Of a stretch of 64,000 nucleotides of DNA, positions 53,563 through 63,300 are shown piece by piece. The notes below the pieces were generated by a model that saw only the letters and a list, made by a program, of their open reading frames with translations, did no database searches and was not told the origin of the DNA. The position numbers and the translations under genes are program-made. Origin of the DNA: Deltaproteobacteria bacterium. GTDB taxonomy: Bacteria > Myxococcota > Kuafuiibacteriia > Kuafuiibacteriales > Kuafuiibacteriaceae. The DNA is taken from assembly GCA_016713425.1 (NCBI GenBank), contig JADJPE010000005.1, positions 6,484,501 through 6,548,500 on the forward strand, written 5' to 3'. The stretch's first letter is position 1. The number at the start of each line of letters is the position of its first letter.

Positions 53563-54749
53563 CGGGCAGACAGCTCTCTTTCCGCGATCGACCTCCACTC
53601 GGAGATGCGGTTGCCGTAGCCGGATTTCTCCAGGAAAGCCTCATCGAGGTGGTTCGACGAAAAGCCGTCCGGAGTGCCTCGCCATCCCTGCGCAAGCGCA
53701 TCCGCGGCATGGACGATGGCCAGCGTCTTATGTGCAGAGGCGGGCGCGCGCGACGGTTCATGGTGATAAGCCGCGGCCTCGATGATGGGTGTTGGTAGCC
53801 CCCATAGTGCCAGGAGATATCCTCCGGCGTCGGCATGGCTCACGCCGAAGAGGTCTCGTTCGATCTGCTCGACCTGAGGATGCTGTTGGTCGAAGTCCTC
53901 GAGGAGCTTCGTGTAATTCGCTGGATCATTGACGGCCAATACAAGCTTCCCGATATCGTGGAGAAGCGCAGCCGTCGACGCTTCCTGGGACTCCTTCGGC
54001 GAACTTCCGGCGAACATCTTCGCAAGTCGGGCGACCAAGAGTGCATGGGCCTGTTGAGCCTCAAGCGCAGCGACGTCCACGACGCGTTCGTGGGAGGCAA
54101 AAGCGGAGGCTGACAAGACCAAGGCCCGGAGCAGGTCGGACCCAAGAAGCGTTACGGCGTGGTGTATCGAGCCCTCCTTTCGTGTGAGTCCAAAGTATGG
54201 CGAGTTTACGAGCTGAAGTACCTTGGCCGAGATTGAAGGATCCCGCTCCACGATCTCCGAGAACTCGCGTAGGCCACACTCGGGCTGGGCCGCTGCGCTC
54301 GAAAGGTCGAGATAGGTCTTCGATACCGTTGGAATGTTGTCGATGCGTCCGATACAGGCTCGGATTCCCGGGTCGTCGAGGAAAGCCTTCAGCGCTGTTG
54401 AGCGCTCGATCGTCGTTCGCAGGAGATGTGGGCTGCATGGCTTTGCGAGAAATTGATGGGTGACCGGGAGCGCTTTCACAACGGCGCGGCTGTCCGCTTG
54501 TCCGGAGAGAATCACGCGCACCGCACGTGGTTGGAGTTTCTTCACTTCATGTAGAAACTCTGCGCCATCCATGCCGGGCATACGCATATCCGAGACTACG
54601 ACATCGAACTCAGAGCTGCGGATCTCTTCCAGTCCCTTCTCGGCCCCAAGCGCAAAGACCATGGTCCATCGCTTACGTTCTTTTCTCAAGAGGTCGCGCA
54701 GGCCATCAAGTACCGACAGCTCGTCGTCGACGAAGAGGACTCGCTTCAT
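53559..54749 (-). CDS. REC-HDOD response regulator
   Basis: 396 aa. Receiver domain (LFVDDELSVLDGLRDLLRK; phosphoacceptor in VVVSDMRMPGMDGAEF), then an HDOD domain (DPSISAKVLQLVNSPYFGLT, AVTLLGSDLLRALVLS, AALLHDIGKLVLAV, IIEAAAYHHEPS). HDOD modules are protein or nucleotide-signalling domains common in bacterial regulators. The ATG overlaps the stop of the upstream kinase by four bases, and its stop overlaps the PAS kinase start, so translation is coupled on both sides. Confidence 0.93.
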   Translation of the reverse strand: MKRVLFVDDELSVLDGLRDLLRKERKRWTMVFALGAEKGLEEIRSSEFDVVVSDMRMPGMDGAEFLHEVKKLQPRAVRVILSGQADSRAVVKALPVTHQFLAKPCSPHLLRTTIERSTALKAFLDDPGIRACIGRIDNIPTVSKTYLDLSSAAAQPECGLREFSEIVERDPSISAKVLQLVNSPYFGLTRKEGSIHHAVTLLGSDLLRALVLSASAFASHERVVDVAALEAQQAHALLVARLAKMFAGSSPKESQEASTAALLHDIGKLVLAVNDPANYTKLLEDFDQQHPQVEQIERDLFGVSHADAGGYLLALWGLPTPIIEAAAYHHEPSRAPASAHKTLAIVHAADALAQGWRGTPDGFSSNHLDEAFLEKSGYGNRISEWRSIAERELSAR

Positions 54750-55849
54750 AGGACGGCCTCCTCGGTCACCACACTATCGTGTCTGGAAATCGGTAATCGG
54801 ACAAAGAAGGTTGTCCCTTCGCCGACTTTGGTGACGAAGTCCAGCCTACCGCCGTGCTTATCGGTGACCATCGCCCAGCTCAGCGGCAGCCCTTGTCCGG
54901 TTCCCTTGCCAACCTTCTTGGTCGTAAAGAATGGTTCGAAAATGCGCGGTCGAACGGCTTCCGGAATTCCGGTACCGTCGTCAGCCACCTCGATGACGAC
55001 GTGTTCATCCTCCTCATAGGAGCGTATGCGAATGCGTCCTCGGCGCTCGGTCGATGCGATCGCATCACCGATCGCGTGCGCAGCATTTACGAGCAGGTTC
55101 AGGATGACCTGGTTGATGTCGCCGACACAGCACGTGACCAGAGGGATGGGTTGAAGGTCGACCTCCACGTCGGCTACGTACTTGTACTCGTTGCGCGCGA
55201 TCGTGAGTGTGTTCTCGACCGCATGATTGAGGTCGGCCGGCGCCATGAACTCCTGGGCTGGATGTGCGAACTCCTTCAGGGAACGAACAATAGAGCTGAC
55301 GCGCTGAAGCCCATCGACGCAGCGCTCAAGTGCCTTTGGGACATTCTCCATGACGTAATCGAGATCAGACGACTCCTCCATCTCAACCACCTCTGAGCGA
55401 AGGACAGTCAGTTGCTCGTCCGACATGCCCGTCTGAATCTCCTTCAGGACGCCGCGAACGTAGGACACGAAGCTCGACAGCTCACCCATCGCGTCGGTCA
55501 AGAAGTGAATGCTGTCACTCACGAACTGGACAGGGGTGTTGATCTCGTGCGCCACGCCGGCCGCGAGCGTTCCCGCGGTCGCAAGTCTTTGCGCCGAGTG
55601 CGCCTCGGCCTGCCACCGGTGGGCGACTCTGAGCGCTTCAGACAGCTTCTCGTTTGCCTCTGAGATCGCACGGGTTCGGGCGACAACAACACGTTCCACA
55701 GCAACGTTTTTCTCGAGGAGCTGAAAAGTCGATCCGGTGACATCCATCGACGATTCTGCGCGATCGCTCAGCACCTTGATCGTACGGTCGGCCGCCGCGA
55801 GCCTTCGGCGAAGACTTTCAACTTCCATCAGGAGTCCGTCTTGCGTCAT
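54746..55849 (-). CDS. Soluble histidine kinase paired with FIST sensor
   Basis: 367 aa from ATG 55849 (MTQDGLLMEVESLRRRL); the open frame to 55909 runs into the FIST gene. The N-terminal 90 residues are coiled coil, with no membrane span. The core has AGTLAAGVAHEINTPVQFVSD, VILNLLVNAAHAIGDA, EVADDGTGIPE and GKGTGQGLPLSWAMV. FIST domains are ligand-sensing input modules often encoded beside such kinases; here the FIST gene ends 10 bp upstream. Confidence 0.93.
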   Translation of the reverse strand: MTQDGLLMEVESLRRRLAAADRTIKVLSDRAESSMDVTGSTFQLLEKNVAVERVVVARTRAISEANEKLSEALRVAHRWQAEAHSAQRLATAGTLAAGVAHEINTPVQFVSDSIHFLTDAMGELSSFVSYVRGVLKEIQTGMSDEQLTVLRSEVVEMEESSDLDYVMENVPKALERCVDGLQRVSSIVRSLKEFAHPAQEFMAPADLNHAVENTLTIARNEYKYVADVEVDLQPIPLVTCCVGDINQVILNLLVNAAHAIGDAIASTERRGRIRIRSYEEDEHVVIEVADDGTGIPEAVRPRIFEPFFTTKKVGKGTGQGLPLSWAMVTDKHGGRLDFVTKVGEGTTFFVRLPISRHDSVVTEEAVL

Positions 55850-55859
55850 CGATTGAATA

Positions 55860-56531
55860 TCAGTATCCAAGGGCCACCCCAGTAAATGTTTGGTTGATAT
55901 GGAGACCATTGAACTGTTCGCCGTAGGTGCAGAAGCCGACGACGTTATTATCCATGAAGGTCTTCTCTATGCTTTTCAGATGGCCTGTCTCCGCGAGTTC
56001 GAGGCGTCTCAAAACGCAGTCGAATCCAACAATGAGCTGAGGGTTGCCTACGACTTGACGAACACTCGCGAACGCGCGTTCTGCTGCATTCAATGGATCG
56101 ACACCATGTCCGATGCGAAGCACGATCCCCTCATCGATAGCTGAATAGAGTCCCAAAGACCCGTCCTCGTTGATGCGCTGTATACTGCGAATGTATTCTT
56201 CACCAGCAACACTGATCGTGAGCGGGTTTCGGGAAAATATGGTGTAGCCAAGTGTGTCGACCGCGACATTTAGGAGCTCGGCATATCGCGATGCCGCTGG
56301 ATACCCATCGATCTCCGTAATGAGGCGTTGGCTTGGTTCCGCTCCGGTGACCACGAACCGTATGTTTGTCCGTTCGAAATGCTGGAACTTGAACGGCGCG
56401 AACGGGAGAGAGGTTTCAAATAGAACGAGGGACGCTGCGTTCGTCACGAAGCGCCCATCGTGGAGGATATGCGTTCGCTCAAACTTGAGATCATCTCCTG
56501 CCGAACCTCCGACGATCGGAAGCCCGTGCAG
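55860..56531 (-). pseudogene. FIST-domain sensor, 3' fragment (interrupted by IS66)
   Basis: 223 codons carrying the FIST C-terminal domain (GLPIVGGSAGDD, FVTGAEPSQRLITEIDGYPA, NPQLIVGFDCVLRRLE). The fragment begins at the target duplication CCGTGCAG of the IS66 copy; reading continues into the IS only by chance. Combined with 59624-60085 it makes an uninterrupted 377-residue FIST protein. FIST proteins are thought to bind small ligands, possibly amino acids, and to signal to kinases or chemoreceptors. Confidence 0.93.
56524..56531. repeat. IS66 target-site duplication, left of copy 2
   Basis: CCGTGCAG, identical to 59616-59623. It lies within the FIST reading frame (codons for Leu-His-Gly). 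Confidence 0.96.
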
Positions 56532-56565
56532 GTAACTGACCGGTCCGCAGCGTCCGGGCCTTCCG

Positions 56566-56964
56566 ATGGCGGCGATGTTCGAGATCGCGTACCGCGCGCG
56601 CATGCAGAAGCGAAATATCGAACCCCGCCGGACCGCCATGGAGTGGCGCAGCATCGTCGACCGCTGGCAGCGCAGTGGCCAGAGCGTGGAAGTCTTCGCC
56701 AAGAAGCACCGCCTCTCAAAGAAGTCGCTGACGTGGTGGCGATGGCGACTTCGAGCTGGCGCCACCTCGTCCACACGGTCGGGCGTGGATGAGCTCGCCT
56801 TCGTTCCGCTCACCACGTCGCTGTCTCCGTCGGAGGTCGCGCAGGCGGAGACTCGTTGGGTCCTCGAGACGGCAGCCGGCCTGCGGGTCGAGATGTCGGG
56901 TGGGACGGCGCTCGTGGTCGAGGGTCTCAGTGTCGCGCTCGAGCGCGTGCGCGGGAGGGAGTGA
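56566..56964 (+). CDS. tnpA: IS66 accessory protein TnpA (copy 2)
   Basis: 132 aa, the same as copy 1 except Pro for Ser in TTSLSPSEV. Helix-turn-helix region around residues 27-62. It begins 34 bp inside the left IS end. Confidence 0.94.
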   Translation: MAAMFEIAYRARMQKRNIEPRRTAMEWRSIVDRWQRSGQSVEVFAKKHRLSKKSLTWWRWRLRAGATSSTRSGVDELAFVPLTTSLSPSEVAQAETRWVLETAAGLRVEMSGGTALVVEGLSVALERVRGRE

Positions 56965-56967
56965 GGG

Positions 56968-57309
56968 ATGCAATTCCCGACTCAGATCTACGTTGCCACA
57001 CAACCGGTCAACCTCCATCTCTCGTTCGATCGGCTCGCAGGTCTCGTGCGAGATGCGCTCGGCGGAGATCCACGCGCGGGCCACGCCTTCCTTTTCCACA
57101 ACAAGCGCACGACGCATGTGAAGCTCCTCTGGCACGATGGAAGGTCGTATCGCATCCTCTACTGCCGCCTTGATCGCGGCCGCTTCCGGATCCCGATGTC
57201 GATCCCCGCTGGCGCCGTGCACGTCGAGGTTTCGTCGCGAGAGCTCGAGCTCATCCTCGAGGGCATCGACGACAAGCTGCTTCGTTTGGCGCGAAGAACT
57301 GTTCGCTGA
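56968..57309 (+). CDS. tnpB: IS66 accessory protein TnpB (copy 2)
   Basis: 113 aa, identical to the copy 1 protein. It follows tnpA after 3 bp and precedes tnpC by 82 bp. Confidence 0.95.
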   Translation: MQFPTQIYVATQPVNLHLSFDRLAGLVRDALGGDPRAGHAFLFHNKRTTHVKLLWHDGRSYRILYCRLDRGRFRIPMSIPAGAVHVEVSSRELELILEGIDDKLLRLARRTVR

Positions 57310-57391
57310 TGCAGGAAGATATTCAAGCAACACGAGATCGACGGTGCCGATGACATAGGCGTTCGCGAGCGGCGTTCTGTGTGTCCGCTGC

Positions 57392-59032
57392 GTGCGCGCA
57401 GATGAAGAGAGACAGCGTCTCCACACCACCATTCTTCAACTGCGCGCCGAGACCGCGTCCCTCACCGCGCAGCTCAAGGAGATGGCGAAGGTCAACGAGC
57501 TTCAGACCGCTGACCTCGCTCGACTGAAGAAGGTGATCGACGGCCAGCGTCAGCCCAACCAACCCGAGCGCATCAACGAAGACTCGCTCCAGCTCGCCTT
57601 CGAGAGCGTCGTGAAAGGGCTCGAGAGTAGGCCGCTCGCAGAAGCTGCGGAGCTCGCGAAGGCTGCGGCGGACGCCCAACCGGCCGCCACGCCACCACCG
57701 AAGGGACCGCGCAAGGGGAACCGTCGTGAGCTCTGGAAGGCAGGGCTCCCTGTCATCGAAGAACGCATTGTGCCGGACGAGGTTCAGGCCTGCGGGGGTG
57801 CCGGCTGGCGTGAGCTCGAGCCCGAGGTCACAGAGCGCGTTGCATTTCGTCGATCGCGATTCGAGGTGATTCGTACGACTCGGACGAGGTGGGTGCGCGT
57901 GAGCGAGGACGAGGGCGCAACCAAAGGTCAGATCGTGGCAGCGCCGGTGCCGGACTGGGCGCTCCCCTCGATGATGGCTGACGCCAGCCTCATCGCCGAA
58001 GTGGTGATGAACAAGTACGGATTTGCTCTCCCGCTCCATCGCCAGGAGAGGATGTCCGGGCTCCGCGGATTCTCTCTCGCGCGTTCCACGCAATACGATT
58101 GGTGTGAGTACGGCGCGTTGAAGCTCGCGCCGATCGTGTCGGCCATGCATGCCGAGTCGATCTCCGACTCCTTCATGATCGCCACCGACGCCACGTCGGC
58201 ACCCGTGCGCGTATCCGGAGGCACGATCAACTGGCACGTGTTCGTGTTCATCTCCGATGTGGGTCACATCTTCTTCCGCGCGGTGCGTCGCCACGATGGG
58301 GCGTCGATCGGCGCGCTGCTTCAGGGCTTCAGAGGACACCTGCTCTCGGACGCCTCCAGTATCTACAATGGACTGCATCTCGTCGGGATCCTCGAGCTCG
58401 CATGTTGGGCGCACGTACGTAGATACTTCTGGAAGGCGACGCTGACGGAGAGCACGTTGGCATACGAAGCGCTGTCGATTATCAGCACGCTCTTCAAGGT
58501 GGTCGCTGAGTCGAATCGCATCTCGAAGCTCAGCGAGCGTGACGCGTTCCGTGTTAAACATGCTACGCCAATCGTGGACACGTTCGACGCGTGGATGAAG
58601 CAAGCAAGAACGCGCGCCGAGCCACGCGGCCGGATCGAAACAGCGCTGAACTACGCGACCAACCTCCACGATGCGCGTCGAGCGTTCCTCGCAGATCCGC
58701 GCCTGAAGTTGCACAACAACGACTCGGAGCGCGAGCTGCGATCGTTGAAGAAAGGGCTCGACAACTGGATGCACTTTGAGACCAAGGCGGGGCTCGAGGT
58801 CTACACCGTGTACCGCTCGTTGATCGCATCCTGCGCGCTGCATCGACTCAATCCGTATGACTACCTCGAGGAGGTCCTTCGACTGGTTCGGCATTGGCCG
58901 GCCGATCGGTTCGTCGAGCTGGCTCCAAAGCACTGGCTCACAACGCGGGCCGGCCTCGACGAACGACTTCGCAGAGTCATCCATCCTCCCTGGCGGCGAC
59001 CCGACCCGGGTCCCATCATCAACGCTGCATAG
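57392..59032 (+). CDS. tnpC: IS66 transposase TnpC (copy 2)
   Basis: 546 aa from GTG 57392. An N-terminal coiled coil (RLHTTILQLRAETASLTAQL) is followed by a zinc-finger region in which the usual Cys pairs are largely absent (VQACGGAGW). The DDE catalytic core has MIATDATSAPVR (Asp), HLLSDASSIYNGL (Asp) and LHNNDSERELRSLKKGLDNW (Glu), then the C-terminal IS66 domain ending YLEEVLRLVRHWP. This is the only intact transposase in the window and could act on both copies. Confidence 0.95.
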   Translation: MRADEERQRLHTTILQLRAETASLTAQLKEMAKVNELQTADLARLKKVIDGQRQPNQPERINEDSLQLAFESVVKGLESRPLAEAAELAKAAADAQPAATPPPKGPRKGNRRELWKAGLPVIEERIVPDEVQACGGAGWRELEPEVTERVAFRRSRFEVIRTTRTRWVRVSEDEGATKGQIVAAPVPDWALPSMMADASLIAEVVMNKYGFALPLHRQERMSGLRGFSLARSTQYDWCEYGALKLAPIVSAMHAESISDSFMIATDATSAPVRVSGGTINWHVFVFISDVGHIFFRAVRRHDGASIGALLQGFRGHLLSDASSIYNGLHLVGILELACWAHVRRYFWKATLTESTLAYEALSIISTLFKVVAESNRISKLSERDAFRVKHATPIVDTFDAWMKQARTRAEPRGRIETALNYATNLHDARRAFLADPRLKLHNNDSERELRSLKKGLDNWMHFETKAGLEVYTVYRSLIASCALHRLNPYDYLEEVLRLVRHWPADRFVELAPKHWLTTRAGLDERLRRVIHPPWRRPDPGPIINAA

Positions 59033-59034
59033 TT

Positions 59035-59439
59035 TCATTCATCGGGCATCGACGCGCGCAGCTCAGCGATGAGCCTGCGCGCTTCCTCGTGCCGCGCAGC
59101 AATAACCACATCGAGCATGGCCTGAATCACGGGATGGAGCGCGTCGTCGACGAACGCGTGTGTTGCCGTGATGGTCAGGAGGCGCTGGCGCGGCTTCCTG
59201 TGGAGCCCGGCCCCGTAGCGTTCGCAGAGCTCGGCCACGACATGTTGGAGCTCCGGCTCTGGGATCGAGATCTGCGCTTCGATCAGTGGTGCCGACCGAC
59301 TGCACCGCAGCCCGAACGCCCGAAGAGTGCGGACGGCTTCTGGCGTCGTGAGACCCGCCGCTTCGCGGTTGCTGATGCGCGCTGCGACCTCGATCTCGGC
59401 TTGGAGTATCTTGGACGGGATTTCGTTCGAGCCGGCCAC
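59035..59439 (-). CDS. IS66 passenger gene, unknown (copy 2)
   Basis: 134 aa, the counterpart of 31318-31722, with three substitutions (Leu to Pro, Ser to Asn, Ala to Val). Convergent with tnpC, with 2 bp between the stops. No recognised domain or membrane segment. About 175 bp of non-coding IS sequence separates its start from the right IS end, room for its own promoter. Confidence 0.6.
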   Translation of the reverse strand: MAGSNEIPSKILQAEIEVAARISNREAAGLTTPEAVRTLRAFGLRCSRSAPLIEAQISIPEPELQHVVAELCERYGAGLHRKPRQRLLTITATHAFVDDALHPVIQAMLDVVIAARHEEARRLIAELRASMPDE

Positions 59440-59611
59440 CGAGCGAGGTTGCCGCGGAGCGCGTCCGACGTCGATGCTCCATGCGTGCCCCGAGCGTAGA
59501 CCTGGCCATCGCGTCAGAGGTCAGGAAGGTGCCGCGCCCACGAAACCGGGGTCGCTGCCACGAACCGCGCTGGATGTCATGCGCCACGAGCGAACGTGGC
59601 GGACCGGTCAG

Positions 59612-60085
59612 TTACCCGTGCAGCGCGTGGTGAAGACCGGCGACGAGATACTCTTCAACGAGAGAGAGTCCATCCGCAAAGAGGAGACCGAACGCAGGAT
59701 GTTCAACATTCTTCACGAGCGTCGCGGCCTTCTCGAACGCATTCGATGATACGTCCTTCCCTCTTACGACCAGAGGCTCGAGGATCTGCACGTGGAGCTT
59801 CACGGCATCTGAGAACAGCGCGGCGGCGACGACACCATTCGGCTGAAACCCGCGCGGCCCGATCTGGCCGGCTGTCGTGCATCCGGCTACGGGACACTGA
59901 AAAGCCTCCGAGATCTCGTCTCCAAGACGTTCAAGGTTGTACGTCGGCGAACAGAAGAGGATGACGCCCACCGGTTCGCCTTTGGCCCCGTCGTCCGTGA
60001 GCTCGCGTCGGAGTGCTGTGATCGCGGTGCGCTCGTCCGAAGCGGTCACTGCAGCTCGTCGAACGTCGAGTTGACTAGGAAGCAC
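59612..60085 (-). pseudogene. FIST-domain sensor, 5' fragment (interrupted by IS66)
   Basis: 157 residues from a GTG start at 60085: the FIST N-terminal domain (GVILFCSPTYNLERLGDEIS, CPVAGCTTAGQIGPRGF, VVAAALFSDAV). The frame is closed at 59612-59614 by a TAA supplied by the IS terminus, two residues after the insertion point. A truncated FIST_N polypeptide could still be made. The upstream 60086-60353 gap should hold the operon promoter. Confidence 0.93.
59616..59623. repeat. IS66 target-site duplication, right of copy 2
   Basis: CCGTGCAG, matching 56524-56531. Confidence 0.96.
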
Positions 60086-60353
60086 GAGGGCAGCTTACAG
60101 CCGAACGTCGGGCGGCATCAGGGAGACCGTCTGATTTGGGCGCTGAATGGCAATTGATGAGCCCTTGTTCGGTGTTAGCGGAGGCCTGCGCCCCGCGAAT
60201 GTCGCTGAAATGTAGGTCAGCGCGTGACGCGTATGTGCACGGAGTCCTGGCGTGCATAGGTAGGCAAACGGAGGAGAGAGCTCGTGGCTGGTGTTCCAGC
60301 GCCTGCGTCCCATGCCGCTCCGGCCATCGCGACTGACCCAATTCTGTCGGTTC

Positions 60354-63300
60354 TCATCCACCGCACGCCACGCCGTCCGGGGAGCGAAACGCTGCTCGAT
60401 AGAGCGCGCACGCTTCGCCCTCGGCAAGCAGCGCCCCAAACACGGCCGCTTCGCTCATGCGCCCGGAGAATCCTGAGAAGCGGTCGCTTCGCGCGCCGAA
60501 GAAGACCGAGTGACTCGATCCGTCCGAGAGTGGAAGTGAACCCGCGCCGATCGCCGCTCCATTCAAGAACAGCCGCACCTCCGATCCTTGCCGCACGAAG
60601 ACGAGATGGTACCAGCGCCAAGGCTGGATCACAGCCGAGCTCGCGACGAACGTCTGGCCCGCCGCATCGCCGTTGTACACGAAGAGTCGCCCTGCATCGG
60701 CACCGCCGCCATAGGAGCCAGCGATCCCGACATGATCTCCTGGAACGCCCGGAGCCCCCCCATCACCCCGCGAAAAGAGATAGCCCGTGACCGGGCGTCG
60801 GTCGTTCGCCAACAGGCCGCTCCAGAACCAGAACGCAACGCTGTAGCCGTCCGCCGGAAGCTCTTCGACGATCGCGGACATTCGTCCACCCGCAAAGTGA
60901 ACGGCGCGGCTCTCACCGCGGCTGTCCACCATGCTTCCATCAACGCCAGGAACCCGTCCCATTGGCCCCGGAAGATAGAGCGCATAGCCGCTGTGGCGAA
61001 AGTCTGCGCCGGGATCTTCGAAGGTCCCATCCATGTGGCGTCCGCTCACATCGAGCGCTGACGTTCCCGTGGCTTCCGCCAAAGGCCAATGGGCAAGCGG
61101 GGCATGAGCCGCGACCACCGCTGCATAGCCATTCTCGGGTGTCGGCATCGCGTGGCCCGGAGCCCCTGCGACCTCGGCGAGCAGCGCACCCACACGGGTG
61201 ACGATCGCGGGCTCGGCGCCGACTTCGAGCCCCGCCGTTGGGGCCGCAAACGTCGTGTAGCCTCCCAGCGCGTGCTGTTCGGGCGGCGGAATGTATCCAT
61301 CGGCGCCGTTGGCGTGCTCAATTGTGAACGTATCCGGCAACGGGCTCTCGCCTTTGATCCGAAGCCCCGAGAGCGCAAAAACCTCCGCGCCGATCGCCGC
61401 AACGCCGAGCTCCCCCACTCGCATCGCCTGAAGGCGCACGTTCGCTGCCGGATCGGCGACCAACTCGAGCTGAAGCTTCGCGTAAGTGGACGCGCTGCCC
61501 GGCCCCGGGCGATACCTCGTCGACGGGTAAAGACACCAGTCGGGGTTGAGCGACTCGCAGTAGTTTCCTGAAAGCGACGGTGCGCATCCCGCCCCGGACT
61601 GATCGCAGCTCTTCGCCCACATGACACGCGCCGCATCCGGAACGCGGCGAGCCAAAGGCAGCGTAGCGAAAGCCGCGTCGAGCGATACCCACGAGCGCCA
61701 CGCCAAGTTTCGATATCCGTCGACCGCACGCGCCGTCATCTCGGCCGCATATTGGTCGAGGCCCGGCGTCCCGCGCGGTTCGGGCTTCGCATAGTCGTAA
61801 AGATGGAGGTCACCGCTCGTCCCCTGGGACATCGAAGCGACGAAACCGGGCGCCTGTTCATCCGACAGCGCCGCCGAAACGAAGGCCGAGAACCGTCCGA
61901 AGTAGTCGGGCCCAACGCCGTATAGGTCCTGGTCCGGTGCCGCCCCTTCCAACCGCGTAGCTTCGGAGTGGTAGTGCATCGAATAATTCGCAAACAGGCC
62001 GAGCGCGCGCTGGGTCGAAGCCTCGCGCACGGCAAGGACCGACAAATCCGGATTTACCGGTCCCGACGGGCCGACCTGTGCCTCAAAGATTGCCGGATGC
62101 ATGTTGGCTTTCACCGTCATCGCCGAAAAGGGATCGGGCGTGAGCAGGTTGGGATACTGAATCCAGCGGCGATTGTGCGTATGCTCGAAGTCTTCTTCGA
62201 TCGACCAGCCGATCTCACCGGTGCGAAGGTCGTTGGCGGCAGCCACCAAGACGTCGACCAGCCACCCTCTCAAGGCATCGCTGTAAGTGGCATCGGCTGG
62301 CGTCCCGAGCGCCGGCATCGCCGCCGGCGCGGAGTGCGTATGGGTCGCGGAGATCAAGATCCGATCGACCGACAAACCCGTCATCGAGGAAACCGTACCT
62401 TTCACGTCGTCGAGCAACGTCGCGGGAAGGATCAAGCTATCGACAGCAACCATCGCGATCGCCTGGCCCTCCGAGACACCCGGCCCGGCTTCCTCCATGA
62501 CCAAGGCGCGTGCCGTCAAGGGGTGGGACGCGCTGAAGAGTCCCCCGTGGATCTGCGGATCGATGCCGCCACTGACAATGACCGGCCAACGGACGGGCGT
62601 GATGTCAACCGACGCGACGCCCACCCGAACCGTGCGATCGAGCGACGGCACGCTCAAGCCGATGGGCGCTCCCGAAACCCATCGCTCGAGAACCACGTCA
62701 CTCGCCGATCCCAGGACTGTCGTCCGGTCACGCATCGCCAGCACGCGCTCGCCGGCACCAAGCGCCAAGGATCGACCGTTCACGACCGTGAAGTCCTCGA
62801 TGTCTTGGACCCAACGATGCGGAGGCGACCGGCGAACATTCTCCCAGGCAATTTGGTGTCGCCCCTCGTTGGTGAGATCGCCTGCACCCACGATCGTCCA
62901 GTTGGTGTCCGGCTCCTCATAGACCAGTCCCGCCGCCAGAATCGAGCGTCCCTCGAGATGTTGCAACCAAACCTGCCCCGTCTCATCATTGCGCCACAAG
63001 ACATCGGCGCGCGCATCGCCGTTGAGGTCGGCGGTCGCAACGATACGCCAGTGCGTGTTCGGCTCGTCGAACGATGAACCATCCTCGCGAAGGATCGGAC
63101 CCTGTTCCAGGATGGTGGGGCCATTCATGCGCTGGATCCACGTCTTGCCATTTGACGCGTTCCACCACAGGAGATCGCAAAAGCTATCGCCATCGAAGTC
63201 GCCGAGACCCGCAATGTTCCACGCAAGATCGGGCTCTTGATAGATCACACCCTCGTAGCTGAAGCCTCGCCCCCGATCGGCAAGAAGCTGAAGCCAGACC

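Larger units (their letters stand above)
56532..59615 (+). mobile_element. IS66-family element, copy 2 (3084 bp, intact)
   Basis: Ends GTAACTGACCGGTCCGC in inverted orientation and a perfect 8-bp duplication CCGTGCAG. All three transposition genes are intact on the plus strand, with the passenger gene convergent. Inserted in the FIST gene opposite to its direction. Probably active or recently active. Confidence 0.97.

Noticed and set aside
55864..56816. 318-aa minus-strand ORF joining IS DNA to the FIST C-terminus
   Set aside because: The first 95 residues are antisense IS66 sequence; only the part from 56531 downward is FIST.
57323..59038. 571-aa minus-strand ORF antisense to tnpC
   Set aside because: A shadow of the GC-rich transposase gene; the tnpC frame carries all IS66 motifs.
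31142..59615. Classical composite transposon
   Set aside because: Each IS66 copy has its own different, perfect 8-bp duplication, which shows independent insertions.
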